Shown: in pieces, positions 24,822 to 34,329 of the stretch
How positions within the stretch are numbered: position 1 is the first letter of the stretch
Layout of the letters: every line of letters starts with the position of its first letter
Source of the DNA: Trebonia sp963822615
GTDB taxonomy: Bacteria > Actinomycetota > Actinomycetes > Streptosporangiales > Streptosporangiaceae
Direction of reading: 5' to 3'
Assembly: GCA_963822615.1 (NCBI GenBank)
Contig: CAWGIM010000021.1
Coordinates: 1,054,001 to 1,118,000, forward strand
Length of the DNA: 64,000 bases
Translations under genes and position numbers: made by a program
The notes under the pieces: model-generated
Databases searched by the model: none
Told to the model about the DNA's origin: nothing
Seen by the model: the letters and a program-made list of their open reading frames with translations, nothing else

Positions 24822-24835
24822 GGAAAGCGCTTACC
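24822..24835. promoter_or_regulatory. LacI-family operator 2
   Basis: GGAAAGCGCTTACC, one base off the perfect palindrome at 24778. Centre-to-centre spacing is 44 bases, about four helical turns, which would allow looping or cooperative binding. Confidence 0.75.
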
Positions 24836-25024
24836 GGATTTGACGTGGATGTCAGCGTACGTCCGCTCGGCGGGCGGCCTCAAGATGGGAGCCAAGCAAC
24901 GTTACGGCAATGTGACGCTCTTGTGGTGGCGGCTGATAACCGCACCGCGAACGTCGTAAGCCCGGACATCAGGACACATTCACGAAACATGGGATGACGT
25001 TCAACCAGCCACGTTACCGCCCGC

Positions 25025-25051
25025 GTAACAAACGGGAAATGCCCCTGAAAC
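25025..25051 (+). promoter_or_regulatory. GlnR-like operator upstream of amtB
   Basis: GTAAC-N6-GAAAT-N6-GAAAC, half-sites exactly 11 bases apart, with another GTTAC at 25013. This matches the actinobacterial GlnR consensus (GTnAC-N6-GAAAC). It lies about 135 bases before the ammonium transporter start, suggesting induction under nitrogen limitation. Confidence 0.6.
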
Positions 25052-25186
25052 CCGCGCATGGGAAACATTAACCGTTGCATGAAAGCACGCGGAGCGGCCG
25101 GGGCGGGACTAGCACAGCCCGGGGGGTGACCCTGGAACCCGAGAGGCCCTTCTTATCCAAGGTAGCCCCCTGGAGGAGCAAACACA

Positions 25187-26628
25187 GTGATTCCATACCC
25201 AACCTGGCTGAGTTCTGGGGATAACGCCTGGCAGATGACAGCGGCAACGCTGGTCGGGCTTATGTCCATCCCAGCCCTCGCCGTGCTGTACGGCGGCCTG
25301 GTGCAGAAGAAGTGGGCGATGAACACCACGCTCATGGTCTTCGTCACCTTCGGCCTGGTCCTCATAGTCTGGGTGCTCTGGGGCTTCAAGATGGGCTTCG
25401 GCACGCCACTGATCGGCAAGTGGGTCGGCGACCCGCGGACGATCCTCGGTGCCAACGCGCTTGAAGGCCAGGCGACCATCCCGCTTGTCGACTCCGCGAT
25501 GCCGGGGTACGCGGCCTCCAGCTCCGGCGCGATCCTCAACACCGGGTTCAAGCTGCCGGGTGCCTCGGTCGAGTACTTCCAGTTCGTGTTCGCGGCGATC
25601 ACCCCCATCCTGTTCATCGGCTCGGTCCTCGGCCGGGTGAGCTTCAAGGCCTGGATGGTCTTCGTACCGCTCTGGATCACCTTCGCCTACTGCGTCAACG
25701 CCTTCTCCATCTGGGGCGGTGGCTTCTGGGCGAGCAAGGGCGCGCTCGACTTCTCCGGTGGTTACGTCATCCACCTGGCGGCCGGCGTTTCCGGTTTCGT
25801 GTCGGCGGCGATCATCGGCCCGCGCCTCAAGCGCGACCGTGAACGGGCCATCCCCAACAACCTGCTGTTCGTCGCAATCGGGGCCGGCATCCTGTGGCTC
25901 GGCTGGAACGGCTTCAACGGCGGTGACCCGTACTTCGCGGGCTCCGACGCCGCGGCCGCGATCGTCAACACCAACCTCGCGACCGCGGTTGGCATGATGA
26001 TCTGGATCCTGATGGACATGTTCTTCTCGCCGGACAAGAAGCCGACCTTCCTGGGCGGCCTCAACGGCATGATCTGCGGCCTGGTCGGCATCACCCCCGG
26101 CGCGGGCTACGTCAACGGACTCGGCGCGATCATCATCGGCGTGGTCTGCTGCGTGGTCGTCTGGATCGCCTGGTACACCCTGCCGAAGTACGTCTGGCCG
26201 TTCAACCGGGTGGATGATGCGCTCGGCGTGGTCTACACGCACGGCATCGCGGGCCTCCTCGGCGGCCTGCTGGTCGGCGTGCTGGCGGACCCGAACGTGA
26301 TCAGTACCCGGCCGCACCGGGCGGCACCGCGTTCGCGGGCGCCGGCTGGATCTGGGGCCACCACCCGCACCAGCTCCTGGTGCAGCTGGAATCGGCGGTG
26401 TTCATCATCCTCTGGGACGGCATCATCACCGCCGTCATCTGGATGTTCATCAAGTACGTGCTGCGGATGAAGCTCACCTTCACCACGGAGGAGCTCGAGA
26501 TCGGCGACGTGGCGATCCACGGCGAAGAGGCGTACCCGCAGGAGGAGGCGCTCACCTCGAAGCTGAGCGTCACCGCCGCCGCGGAAGCCTCGCCAACAAC
26601 AGAAGAACCGATATCGGTCGACGACTAG
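25187..26628 (+). CDS. amtB: ammonium transporter (frameshifted)
   Basis: About 480 residues after repair, 11 membrane helices. Recognition: WQMTAATLVGLMSIPALAVLYGGLVQKKWAMNT (first helix), SGGYVIHLAAGVSGF (first pore histidine), GWNGFNGGDPYFAGSDAAAAIVNTN, and GVVYTHGIAGLLGGLLVG (second pore histidine). The frame breaks at about 26301: ATCAGTAC where ATCGAGTAC is expected, a lost base. It then reads YPAAPGGTAFAGAGWIWGHHPHQLLVQLES. The C-terminal cytoplasmic tail is longer and more acidic than in E. coli AmtB. No glnK or glnD follows, unlike the usual amtB-glnK-glnD operon. GTG start after GGAGGAG. Confidence 0.93.
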
Positions 26629-26668
26629 TCGTCGGGTCTCGCGCTACGTTGCGGCCGTAGCGAGAGCG

Positions 26669-26713
26669 GGCCGCGGTCCCCTCAGTCGGAAACGACTGAC
26701 CGGGACCGCGGCC
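26669..26713 (+). terminator. terminator after amtB
   Basis: GGCCGCGGTCCC, an inner stem TCAGTCG-GAAA-CGACTGA, and GGGACCGCGGCC form a long hairpin 40 bases after the stop. A smaller hairpin (GCTACG/CGTAGC) lies just before it. Confidence 0.88.
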
Positions 26714-26780
26714 TTCGGCTTGCCCGGGGTGCATTACCGTTATGGCTGTCGTCGGCGCGCGCAAAGCAGGATGGAGTACC

Positions 26781-27632
26781 GTGAACCCCGTCGTCATGAC
26801 CGTCACGCTGGTCACTCAGGACGGCGTCCTGATCGACGCCGTGCATCTGCCGCCGCCCGAGCCGCAGGAGCGTGACCTCGCGATCGTCATCGCCCACGGA
26901 TTCACCATGACCTGGCAGCGTCCGCTGGTCTGGCAGCTTGTGCGCTGGTTCAACCGCACCGCCGGGGTGGTGACGTTCGACTTCCGCGGGCACGGCCGGT
27001 CCAGCGGGCTCACCACGCTGGGCGACAAGGAGATCGACGACCTCGACGTGGCGGTCAGGTACGCCCGCGAGCTCGGCTACCGGCGGGTCGCCACGATCGG
27101 CTTCTCGATGGGCGGCTCGGTGGTGCTGCGCCACGCGGCGCTGCGCGGCGGGGTCGACGCGGTCCTGTCGGTAAGCAGCCCCGGCCGCTGGTTCTACCGG
27201 GGGACGGTGGCCATGCGCCGGGTGCACCTCGCGGCCGAGCACCGCCTCGGCCGGGCGTTCAGCAAGTACGTGCTCAACACCAGGATCTCGCCGGACGGCT
27301 GGCCCAGCCCCGACCCGATGCCGCCCGCCGAGGCCGCCTCCCGGATCTCGCCCGTGCCGCTGCTGATCGTGCACGGCGACCAGGACATCTACTTCCCGCC
27401 CGACCACGGGCAGCAGCTCTACGACGCGGCCAAGGAGCCCAAGGAGCTGTGGCTGCTCAACGGCTTCGGGCACGCTGAGCGGCACACCGACGCCGCCCTG
27501 GCGGCCCGGATGGCCGCCTGGGCGGACACCGCCACGGCGGGCTGGGAGGGCACCGCCGCCGCTGCGGGCCAGGCCGACAGCGACACCGCCGCTTCGGCCG
27601 GCGTCAACGATTTAGCCGAACGGGTGCGGTGA
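26781..27632 (+). CDS. alpha/beta hydrolase
   Basis: A 283-residue alpha/beta hydrolase. Oxyanion region AIVIAHGFTMT, strand TAGVVTFDFRGHGRSSG, nucleophile elbow GFSMGG, acid in LLIVHGDQDIYFPP and catalytic His in NGFGHAERH complete the triad. The lid (WFYRGTVAMRRVHLAAEHRLG) is short. Substrate unknown; the RGHGRSSG pattern is shared by monoglyceride-lipase and haloperoxidase-like members. The GTG at 26781 was chosen because GGATGGAG lies eight bases upstream; ATG starts at 26742 and 26796 are alternatives. The 3' end overlaps its own terminator hairpin. Confidence 0.83.
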   Translation: MNPVVMTVTLVTQDGVLIDAVHLPPPEPQERDLAIVIAHGFTMTWQRPLVWQLVRWFNRTAGVVTFDFRGHGRSSGLTTLGDKEIDDLDVAVRYARELGYRRVATIGFSMGGSVVLRHAALRGGVDAVLSVSSPGRWFYRGTVAMRRVHLAAEHRLGRAFSKYVLNTRISPDGWPSPDPMPPAEAASRISPVPLLIVHGDQDIYFPPDHGQQLYDAAKEPKELWLLNGFGHAERHTDAALAARMAAWADTATAGWEGTAAAAGQADSDTAASAGVNDLAERVR

Positions 27633-27651
27633 AACTCCCACCCGTTCGGCT
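27614..27651. terminator. bidirectional terminator between converging genes
   Basis: AGCCGAACGGGTG and CACCCGTTCGGCT pair perfectly across 12 bases, overlapping the last codons of the hydrolase and lying between it and the convergent guaB1. Confidence 0.85.
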
Positions 27652-27696
27652 GAACCTGGCCGGTCACCGGGGCGGCGGGCGGGCGGGCGCACCCGG

Positions 27697-29137
27697 TCAC
27701 CAGCTGGTCGGGACCGGCATCCCCTCGGTGTAACCGGACGCGCTCTGCACGCCGATGACGGCCCGCTGGGCGAACGAGGCCAGGTCGGCCGCGCCGGCGT
27801 AGGTGCACGAGGAGCGGACGCCCGCGACGATCATGTCGAGCAGGTCCTCCACCCCGGGATGGTCCGCGTCCAGGTACATCCGCGCGGACGAGATGCCCTC
27901 CTCGAACAGTTCCTTGCGGGCGCGCTCGTAGGCCGAGTCGGCGGCGGTCCGCACCCGCACCGCCCGGGCCGACGCCATGCCGAAGCTCTCCTTGTACAGC
28001 CGCCCGTTCGGGTCGCGGAACGCGTCACCGGGCGACTCGTAGGTGCCGGCGAACCAGGAACCGATCATGACCGACGACGCGCCGGCGGCGAGGGCCAGCG
28101 CCACGTCCCGCGGGTGCCGGACGCCGCCGTCCGCCCAGACGTGCGCGCCGAGCGCGGACGCCGCCCCGGCGCACTCGAGCACGGCCGAGAACTGCGGCCG
28201 CCCGACCCCGGTCATCATCCGGGTGGTGCACATCGCGCCCGGGCCGACCCCGACCTTGACGATGTCCGCGCCCGCCTCCACCAGGTCGGCGGTGCCCTCG
28301 GCGGTGACCACGTTGCCCGCCACCACCGGGACCGACGGCGACAGCGCGCGGATCGCGCGCAGCGCCGCCAGCATCTTGTCCTGGTGGCCGTGCGCGGTGT
28401 CCACCACCAGCACGTCGATCTCCGCGTCGAGCAGCTGCTTCGCCTTCGCCGCGACGTCGCCGTTGACGCCGACCGCGGCGCCGACCCGCAGCCGGCCGCG
28501 GGCGTCGACGGCGGGGGCGTAGAGGGTCGCGCGCAGCGCCCCGGTCCTGGTCAGGATCCCCACGCACTCGCCTGACGGCGACACCACCGGCGCGGCCCGG
28601 TGCCGCCCGGCGTGCAGCAGCTCGAACGCCTGGGCGGGCGGGGTCCCGGCCGGCAGCGTGAACGGGTCGGCCGACATCACCGCGGAAAGCTGCGCGAAGC
28701 GGTCCGCCCCGGCGCAGTCCGCCTCGGTGACCACGCCGACCGGCACTCCGGCCGCGTCAACCACCACGACCGCGCCGTGCGCGCGCTTGGGCAGCAGCGC
28801 CAGGGCCTCGCCCACGGTGTCGGCCGGGCCCAGGGTGATCGCGGTGTCGACCACCAGGTCCCGTCGACTTCACCCAGGACACCACGTCGGCGACCACGTC
28901 GCCCGGGATGTCCTGGGGCAGGATCGCGAGGCCGCCGCGGCGGGCGATCGTCTCCGCCATCCGGCGGCCGGAGACCGCGGTCATGTTGGCGGCGACGATG
29001 GGGATGGTCGCCCCGCTGCCGTCCCGGGTGGACAGGTCGACGTCGAGCCGGGACCCGACCGCGGAGCGGCCGGGGACCATGAACACGTCGCTGTAGGTCA
29101 GGTCAGTGGCGGGCGGGCCGTCATGAAGAAAGCGCAC
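27697..29137 (-). CDS. guaB1: GuaB1-family IMP dehydrogenase-related protein / GMP reductase (frameshifted)
   Basis: About 479 residues after repair. N-terminus FLHDGPPATDLTYSDVFMVPGRS is the GuaB1 signature; catalytic loop VGVGPGAMCTTRMMTGVG with the reactive Cys; phosphate site WADGGVRHPRDVALALAAGASSVMIGSWFAGT; two CBS motifs lie between (VGEALALLPKRAHGAVVVVD; SPSGECVGILTRTGALRA). In mycobacteria this family acts as an allosteric GMP reductase in purine salvage, so I infer GMP to IMP conversion and not IMP oxidation. The frame breaks at about 28860-28866, an extra G in the ACGGGACC tract (minus strand), between WVKST and DLVVDTAI. GTG start at 29137 after AAGGA. Confidence 0.9.
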
Positions 29138-29208
29138 GTCCTTAATTCTTACCTGAACGGCGCCGTTTATCGCTAGCCAGCCGGGCCGGCGCCGCCCAGC
29201 CGGCCGCG

Positions 29209-29997
29209 CTACGAGACGACCAGGCCGAACGCGGCGAACAGGATGTCCGCGATCTTGTCGGCCATCAGCTCTTCCGGCAGCCCCATCTCGGTGGTCATCA
29301 CGAAGTTGACCCGCTCGATCATCATGATGCAGGCGAACGCGGTCAGCTCCGCGTTCTCCTGCAGGCGCCCCGCGGCGGCCGCCGAGGCCGTCATCCCGGT
29401 GGTCATCGCCTCGGTCAGGCTGGCGAAGAGCTGGAGCCCGTCGGTGAACATGTCCATCTGCGCGTTGGCCGAGCTGAGCGTGCGCAGCACGGTGCCGTGG
29501 GCCGCGTAGGCGGCCGAGAACTTCCGCACCCAGGCCCGCAGCAGCCGCAGCCCGGTCTCGTCGCCGGTGACCACCGGGAAGTCGCCGGTGACGATCTCCA
29601 TGTCGTGCAGCGCGTCCCGCAGCAGCGCCTTGAACAGGTCTTCCTTGTTCGCGAAGTACAGGTAGAACGTCCCGTGGGAGATCCCGGCCCGCTTCACCAC
29701 GTCGTCCACCCGGACCCCGTTGAAGCCGCGCTCCTCGAACTCGATCGTGCCGGCCTCGAGCAGCTTGCGCACCGTCTCCCGGCCCTGCGCCCGCAGCTCG
29801 CGGTCCTGCGCGGGCGTGCCTCCGCCGAGCGACGGCCGTCCCTGCGGCTTGCGGGCACCCCGGCCCGCCCCGCTCCCGCGACCGCCGGCCGTCCCTTGGC
29901 CAGCCCCCCTCACCTGGGCGGACCCGGGTGCCTGGTCGGCCCCCCGGACCACGCCCGCCCCCGCCTGGGCGGCACTCCGGTCTGCCTCCTGCGTCAT
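29209..29997 (-). CDS. TetR-family transcription regulator
   Basis: A 262-residue regulator. A 60-residue Gly/Ala/Arg/Gln-rich N-terminal arm precedes the DNA-binding domain (TVRKLLEAGTIEFEERGFNGVRVDDVVKRAGISHGTFYLYFANKEDLF), which is a textbook TetR helix-turn-helix. The ligand domain ends in MIERVNFVMTTEMGLPEELMADKIADILFAAFG, typical of members controlling lipid or acyl-CoA genes. ATG at 29997 lies exactly six bases after TACGCT (minus strand), a leaderless promoter. The nearest candidates for control are its own gene and the divergent transglycosylase. The basic arm might add non-specific DNA contacts. Confidence 0.88.
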   Translation of the reverse strand: MTQEADRSAAQAGAGVVRGADQAPGSAQVRGAGQGTAGGRGSGAGRGARKPQGRPSLGGGTPAQDRELRAQGRETVRKLLEAGTIEFEERGFNGVRVDDVVKRAGISHGTFYLYFANKEDLFKALLRDALHDMEIVTGDFPVVTGDETGLRLLRAWVRKFSAAYAAHGTVLRTLSSANAQMDMFTDGLQLFASLTEAMTTGMTASAAAAGRLQENAELTAFACIMMIERVNFVMTTEMGLPEELMADKIADILFAAFGLVVS

Positions 29998-30003
29998 AGT
30001 CGA

Positions 30004-30009
30004 AGCGTA
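30004..30009 (-). promoter_or_regulatory. -10 element of the TetR gene
   Basis: TACGCT on the minus strand, six bases before the ATG at 29997; leaderless arrangement. Confidence 0.5.
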
Positions 30010-30121
30010 GCCGCACCAGAAGGAGTTCCAGCGAATACCGCCGGATGCCACCGCTCGTAACCGGACGTTTACCTCATTCCCCTCATCCCGCCCCGCACCC
30101 CCTGCCCCGCACCCCCGGGCC

Positions 30122-30196
30122 AGCCCCGCGTGGTTGCGGCAACCAGGCGGTCCTGGGCGCCTGGTTGCCGCAACCACGCCCAGGAGCCGCGGGGCT
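30122..30196. repeat. 75-base nested palindrome
   Basis: Outer stem AGCCCCGCG (30122-30130) with CGCGGGGCT (30188-30196); inner perfect 22-base arms beginning GCGTGGTTGCGGC and ending GCCGCAACCACGC around GTCCTGGG. It sits between divergent genes, immediately before the transglycosylase start at 30208, and is followed by TTTG. Could be a repeat element, attenuator or operator. Its left flank is shared with 14826. Confidence 0.8.
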
Positions 30197-30207
30197 TTGT
30201 AAGGTGA

Positions 30208-31466
30208 GTGACTGTGAGGCTGCCGCGTTTTCGCCGCCGATCGCTGCCAACTATCGCCGGGGGCGGGCTGGCCGCGGTCAGCGTGATCGTGGCCGCCGTG
30301 CTGGTCGCCACCTACGGCGGGCAGCCAGGCAGGCCAGGTCCCGCCGCCGCGGCCTCCGCGACCTCCGCGGCCGGCCGCCCGGCCAGCAACGGCACGGCCG
30401 CCAGCGCGGTGTCGTCCGCCCTCGGCGCTGCTAGCCCCGCCGCCAGCGCCGCGGCTCGCCCGCCCCGGCTCAGACCGGCGCCAGCGGGGCCGCCCTGAGC
30501 GGCGCGACCCCGACCCGCCTGGTGGTGCCGGACCTGATCGCGACCGCGCCGGGCGGGGTGACCGCGGCTGACCTGGCCAAGATCAGGCAGCTGAGCGGGG
30601 TGCGGGCGGTGCTCGCGATCGACGGCGCGCAGATCAAGGTGAACGGCACCCGGCTGACGGTGCTGGCCGCGCCCGCGGCCGCGCTGCGCCCGTGGACGCC
30701 GCCCGCGACGGCGGGCAGCGCCTCGGTCTGGTCCCGCTTCCAGGCCGGCCAGCTCATCACCACCGCGGCCGCGGCGGCCAGGGCGCGGCTGGCGGCGGGC
30801 GGGCGGTACGCGGTCGCCGCCGCGGTCCGCGCGCAGATCGCCGACGGCGGTACCGCACTGCTCGGCGTGGCGGGGGTGGACGGCGTGGTCAGCCAGGCCG
30901 AGGGGGCCCGGCTCGGCCTCGTCAGCAACGTGGCGGTGCTGGTGAACGCGCCCGCGGCCGACATGACCGCGCTGGCGCGGTCGGTGCGAGCGACGCTCGG
31001 CGCCAGCGCCCGGGTGGTCCTGCTGGTGCCGGCCACCGCCCCCACCGAGCTGCCGGTGGTGGCGGCGCCGTCCGCCGGCCGGCCAGCCAGCTACCTGCAG
31101 CTGTTCAAGGAGTCGGCCGCCCGCTACTGCCCGGGGCTGTCCTGGACGGTGCTGGCCGCGATCGGCCAGATCGAGTCGGGCGACGGCCAGAACATGGGCC
31201 CGTCCACCGCTGGCGCCCTCGGCCCGATGCAGTTCCTGCCGGCCACCTGGGCGGCCTGGGGCACCGACGGCTTCGGTGATATCGGACAGCCGGACATCAT
31301 GAACCCGTTCGACGCGGTGCCGAGCGCGGCCCGGCTGCTGTGCGCGGGCGGCGCGACGGACGGCGGCCAGGGCCTCCGGCAGGCCATCTTCGGTTACAAC
31401 CACGCGGACTGGTACGTCGACGAGGTGCTCACCCTCGCGGCCGAGTACGCCCGTGAGTTCCCCTAG
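30208..31466 (+). CDS. secreted lytic transglycosylase (frameshifted)
   Basis: About 419 residues after repair. N-terminal basic segment and membrane/signal helix (LPRFRRRSLPTIAGGGLAAVSVIVAAVLVATYGG), then an Ala/Ser/Gly linker, a middle domain (VTAADLAKIRQLSGVRAVLAIDGAQIKVNGT) and a C-terminal SLT domain: WTVLAAIGQIESGDGQN with the catalytic Glu, GALGPMQFLPATWAAWG, then YNHADWYVDEVL. It would cleave peptidoglycan glycan strands outside the membrane. The frame breaks near 30460, inside the linker, so a real in-frame linker is easily restored (SPAPAQTGAS). GTG start at 30208 or 30214. Convergent with the MFS gene. Confidence 0.83.
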
Positions 31467-31512
31467 CCCGCCCCGTTCCCGGCCCGCGCCAGTCCTTAGC
31501 CGGTACCGGTCC

Positions 31513-32927
31513 TTAGCCGGTCATGGCCGCGGTGACGTTCGCTTCCGGGTGCTCCCGGGCGATGCCCGCCGCCTCCCCGGCCGCCGCCCGGCGCAGCCCG
31601 GCCAGGTAGACGAGCGCGGCCGACAGGCCGGCGGCGGCTGCGAACGCGTACCCCCAGCGCGGGCCGAAGGCGTCGAGGATGAACCCCGCCGCGGTCGACC
31701 CGATCGCGAGCCCGACCGCGATCCCGGTCGACAGCCAGGACATCGCCTCGGTCGCCCGGCCCGGCCGGGCGGTCGCGTCGAGCAGGCTGTAGCCGGCGAT
31801 CAGGGTGGGCGCGATGGTCATGCCGCACAGGTAGATCACCGGCGCGAGCACCAGCAGGTTGGGCATCGCCCAGAAGGTGCACACCCCGGCCACCGTCAGG
31901 CACAGGGTGACCGCCATCCGCCGGGAGGCGGGCGCGCGCCAGGTCCGCGCCCCGTACCAGATCCCGCCGGTCGCGCTGCCGAACGCGTAGCAGGCGAGCA
32001 GCAGCCCGGCCAGCGGCTTGTGCCCGAGCCGGGTGGCGAAGCCGACCGTGCTCAGGTCGATGGTGACGAACATCGCGCCGATGCACACGTAGACCGGCAG
32101 CAGCACGGTCAGGCCGGGCGCGGCCAGCCACGGGCGGCGCCCGCCCGCCGCCCTAGCCCGAGCCGGATCAGCCCCAGCCGGATCAGACTGGGCCGAATCA
32201 GACTGGGCCGAATCAGACTGGGCCGGATCCGCCCCGCCCGGCCGGGCCGCGCTGGCGGGCACCGGCGGCTCGGTCGACCGCTGGGACGCGAACCAGAGCG
32301 AGCCGATCAGCGCGAACAGGGCCGCGCAGGCGATCCCGGCCGCCGGGTGGAGCTGGGTCGCGAGCACGGTCACCGCGGCCGGGCCGATCACGAAGCACAG
32401 CTCGTCCGCCACCGACTCGACCGAGAACGCGGTGTGCAGCCGCGGCTGGTCCCGGCCAGCAGCACCGACCAGCGGGCCCGGGCCATCGGCCCGGTCTGCG
32501 GCAGCGCCGCGCCGCCGACGATCCCGCAGGCGAACAGCGTCCAGTCCGGTGCGTGCAGCTCGACCGCGGTCGCCAGCCCCGCCACCGCCAGCGTGAACGT
32601 CAGGCACACGGGGATCAGCACCCGGTGCTGGCCGATCCGGTCGACCAGGCGGCCGAGCTGCGGGGCGCACAGCGCGCCGCCGACCGAGCCGGCCGCGGAC
32701 ACGCTCCCCGCCACCCCGTAGTGGCCGGTCCCGGCGGAGATCAGCAGCACCGTGCCGAGCCCGTACATGGCCATCGGCATCCGGCCGATGATCCCGGCGA
32801 CCGAGAACCGCCAGGCGCGCGGTACGGCGAAAACCTCCGCGTAGGGTGCTAGGAACCCCCCGGTCCGGGTACGCGGCGCCGCCGCCTCGCCGCGGGCACG
32901 CAGGCCCGCACCGCCAGCACCCGTCAT
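31513..32927 (-). CDS. MFS transporter (frameshifted)
   Basis: A 12-helix major facilitator of about 470 residues. N-terminal half begins FLAPYAEVFAVPRAWRFSVAGIIGRMPMAMYGLGTVLLI and contains the motif-A-like GRLVDRIGQHRVL after helix 2. The C-terminal half begins at WLAAPGLTVLLPVYVCIGAMFVTIDLS and ends with FILDAFGPRWGYAFAAAAGL. This pattern occurs in actinobacterial drug/sugar efflux MFS proteins of unknown substrate. The central cytoplasmic loop has a 15-bp repeat (AQSDS three times, 32181-32225). The frame breaks at about 32450, between SVLLAG and RDQPRLHTAFS. ATG at 32927. Confidence 0.85.
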
Positions 32928-33079
32928 CGCGCGCCTTTCCGACCAAAAACCGAACAGAACCTGAAGATACTCCCCGCTGGCAACCGTTTTACCGGCCGCC
33001 CTGTTCCCCGCGGGCCCGCCGGGGCCCGCCGGACCAGGCTGGTTACCTGCGCGCGGTTGGTCCCTGGTTGGATGGAGCC

Positions 33080-34329
33080 ATGCCCGCCTACGACGCGTTC
33101 CTGCTGGTGTCCTTCGGCGGCCCCGAGGGTCCCGACGACGTGCTGCCGTTCCTGGAGAACGTCACCCGCGGCCGCGGCATCCCCCGGGAGCGGCTGGCGG
33201 AGGTGGCCGAGCACTACTACGCGGTCGACGGGGTCAGCCCGATCAACGCCCAGTGCCGCGACATGCTCGCCGCGATCGGCACCGCCTTCCGCGCGGACGC
33301 GCTCGAGCTGCCGTTCTACTGGGGCAACCGGAACTGGCAGCCGTACCTCGATAACACCGTGCGGCGGATGGCGGCCGACGGCGTGCGACGCGCGGTCGCG
33401 TTCGCGACGTCCGCCTACAGCTCCTACTCGGCCTGCCGCCAGTACCTGGACGACATCGACCGGGCGGTGGCCGCGGCCGGGCCGGACGCGCCCCGGATCG
33501 ACAAGATCCGCCCCTACTTCAACCACCCCGGCTTCATCGAGCCGTTCGCCGCCAGCGCCGAGGAGGCCCTGGCCAGCCTGCCCGGGCCGGCCCAGGCCGG
33601 CGCCCGGCTGGTGTTCACCGCGCACAGCATCCCGCTCGGCATGGCCGCCAGCAGCGGCAGCGTGGCCCAGGGCACCGCCGTCCGGGGTGCGGTCGGCGGC
33701 CGCTACCAGGCCGAGCTGGCGGAAGCGTCCCGACTGATCGCCGAACGGGTGCGTGGTGGCTCCCTCGGCTACGACCTGGTCTTCCAGAGCCGCAGCGGCC
33801 CGCCGAGCGTGCCCTGGCTGGGACCGGACGTGAACGACTACCTGACCGCGCTGGCGAAGGGGCAAGGCGACGGGCTGCCCGGTGAGCCGGCGGACGGTGA
33901 CCCGCCGGCCGGGGGACGGGCCGCCGACGGCCGCCCGCTGCCGTCGGGCCCGCCGTCGGCCGTGGTGCTGGTGCCGGTCGGCTTCGTCAGCGACCACATG
34001 GAGGTCGTGCACGACCTGGACACCGAGGCGGCGGAAACCGCTGCCTCGCTCGGGCTTGCGTTCGCCCGGGCGGCGGCGCCCGGCGCGACCCCCCGGTTCG
34101 CGACGATGGTGCGGGAGCTGGTCGCCGAGCTGGACGGCGGCGCGCCCGGGCTGGCACTGGGCCCGTTCGGCCCGCGCGGCTACCCGGACGGCGCGTTCGC
34201 GGACGGCGGGCACGCCTGCCCGGCCGACTGCTGCCGGTACACCCCGGCCCGCCCTGGCCCGGCCACGGGCCTGCCCGGGCACCGGGTCAGCCGGCACCGG
34301 GTCGTCCGGCCGACGGGAGGCCGGCGTGA
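33080..34329 (+). CDS. hemH: ferrochelatase (coproporphyrin type)
   Basis: Inserts Fe2+ into the porphyrin; in actinobacteria the substrate is normally coproporphyrin III, so the enzyme is also called CpfC. N-terminus AYDAFLLVSFGGPEGPDDV is diagnostic. The catalytic His is in RLVFTAHSIPLGMA, the partner strand in VLVPVGFVSDHMEVVHDLDTEA, and YDLVFQSRSGPPSVPWLGPDVNDYL matches the family. The end has Cys residues (HACPADCCRY) as in the 2Fe-2S ferrochelatases of actinobacteria. A Gly/Pro/Ala-rich insert at about 260-290 is atypical. The frame runs without a stop into the next gene, but the suhB GTG at 34326 would form a GTGA overlap with a TGA in the next frame, so I infer a lost or gained base after 34240 and a true end at 34329. 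Confidence 0.88.

Larger units (their letters stand above)
24661..25186. other. 526-base divergent regulatory region between lacI and amtB
   Basis: No gene seen. The left part carries two LacI-type operators (24778-24791 and 24822-24835). The right part, from about 24840, is clearly richer in A/T than the flanks and carries a GlnR-like site (25025-25051) upstream of the ammonium transporter. GGAGGAG at about 25172 is the transporter's ribosome binding site. Confidence 0.7.

Noticed and set aside
30122..30207. c-di-AMP (ydaO) riboswitch before the lytic transglycosylase
   Set aside because: The structure is a simple nested palindrome and lacks the conserved riboswitch core motifs.
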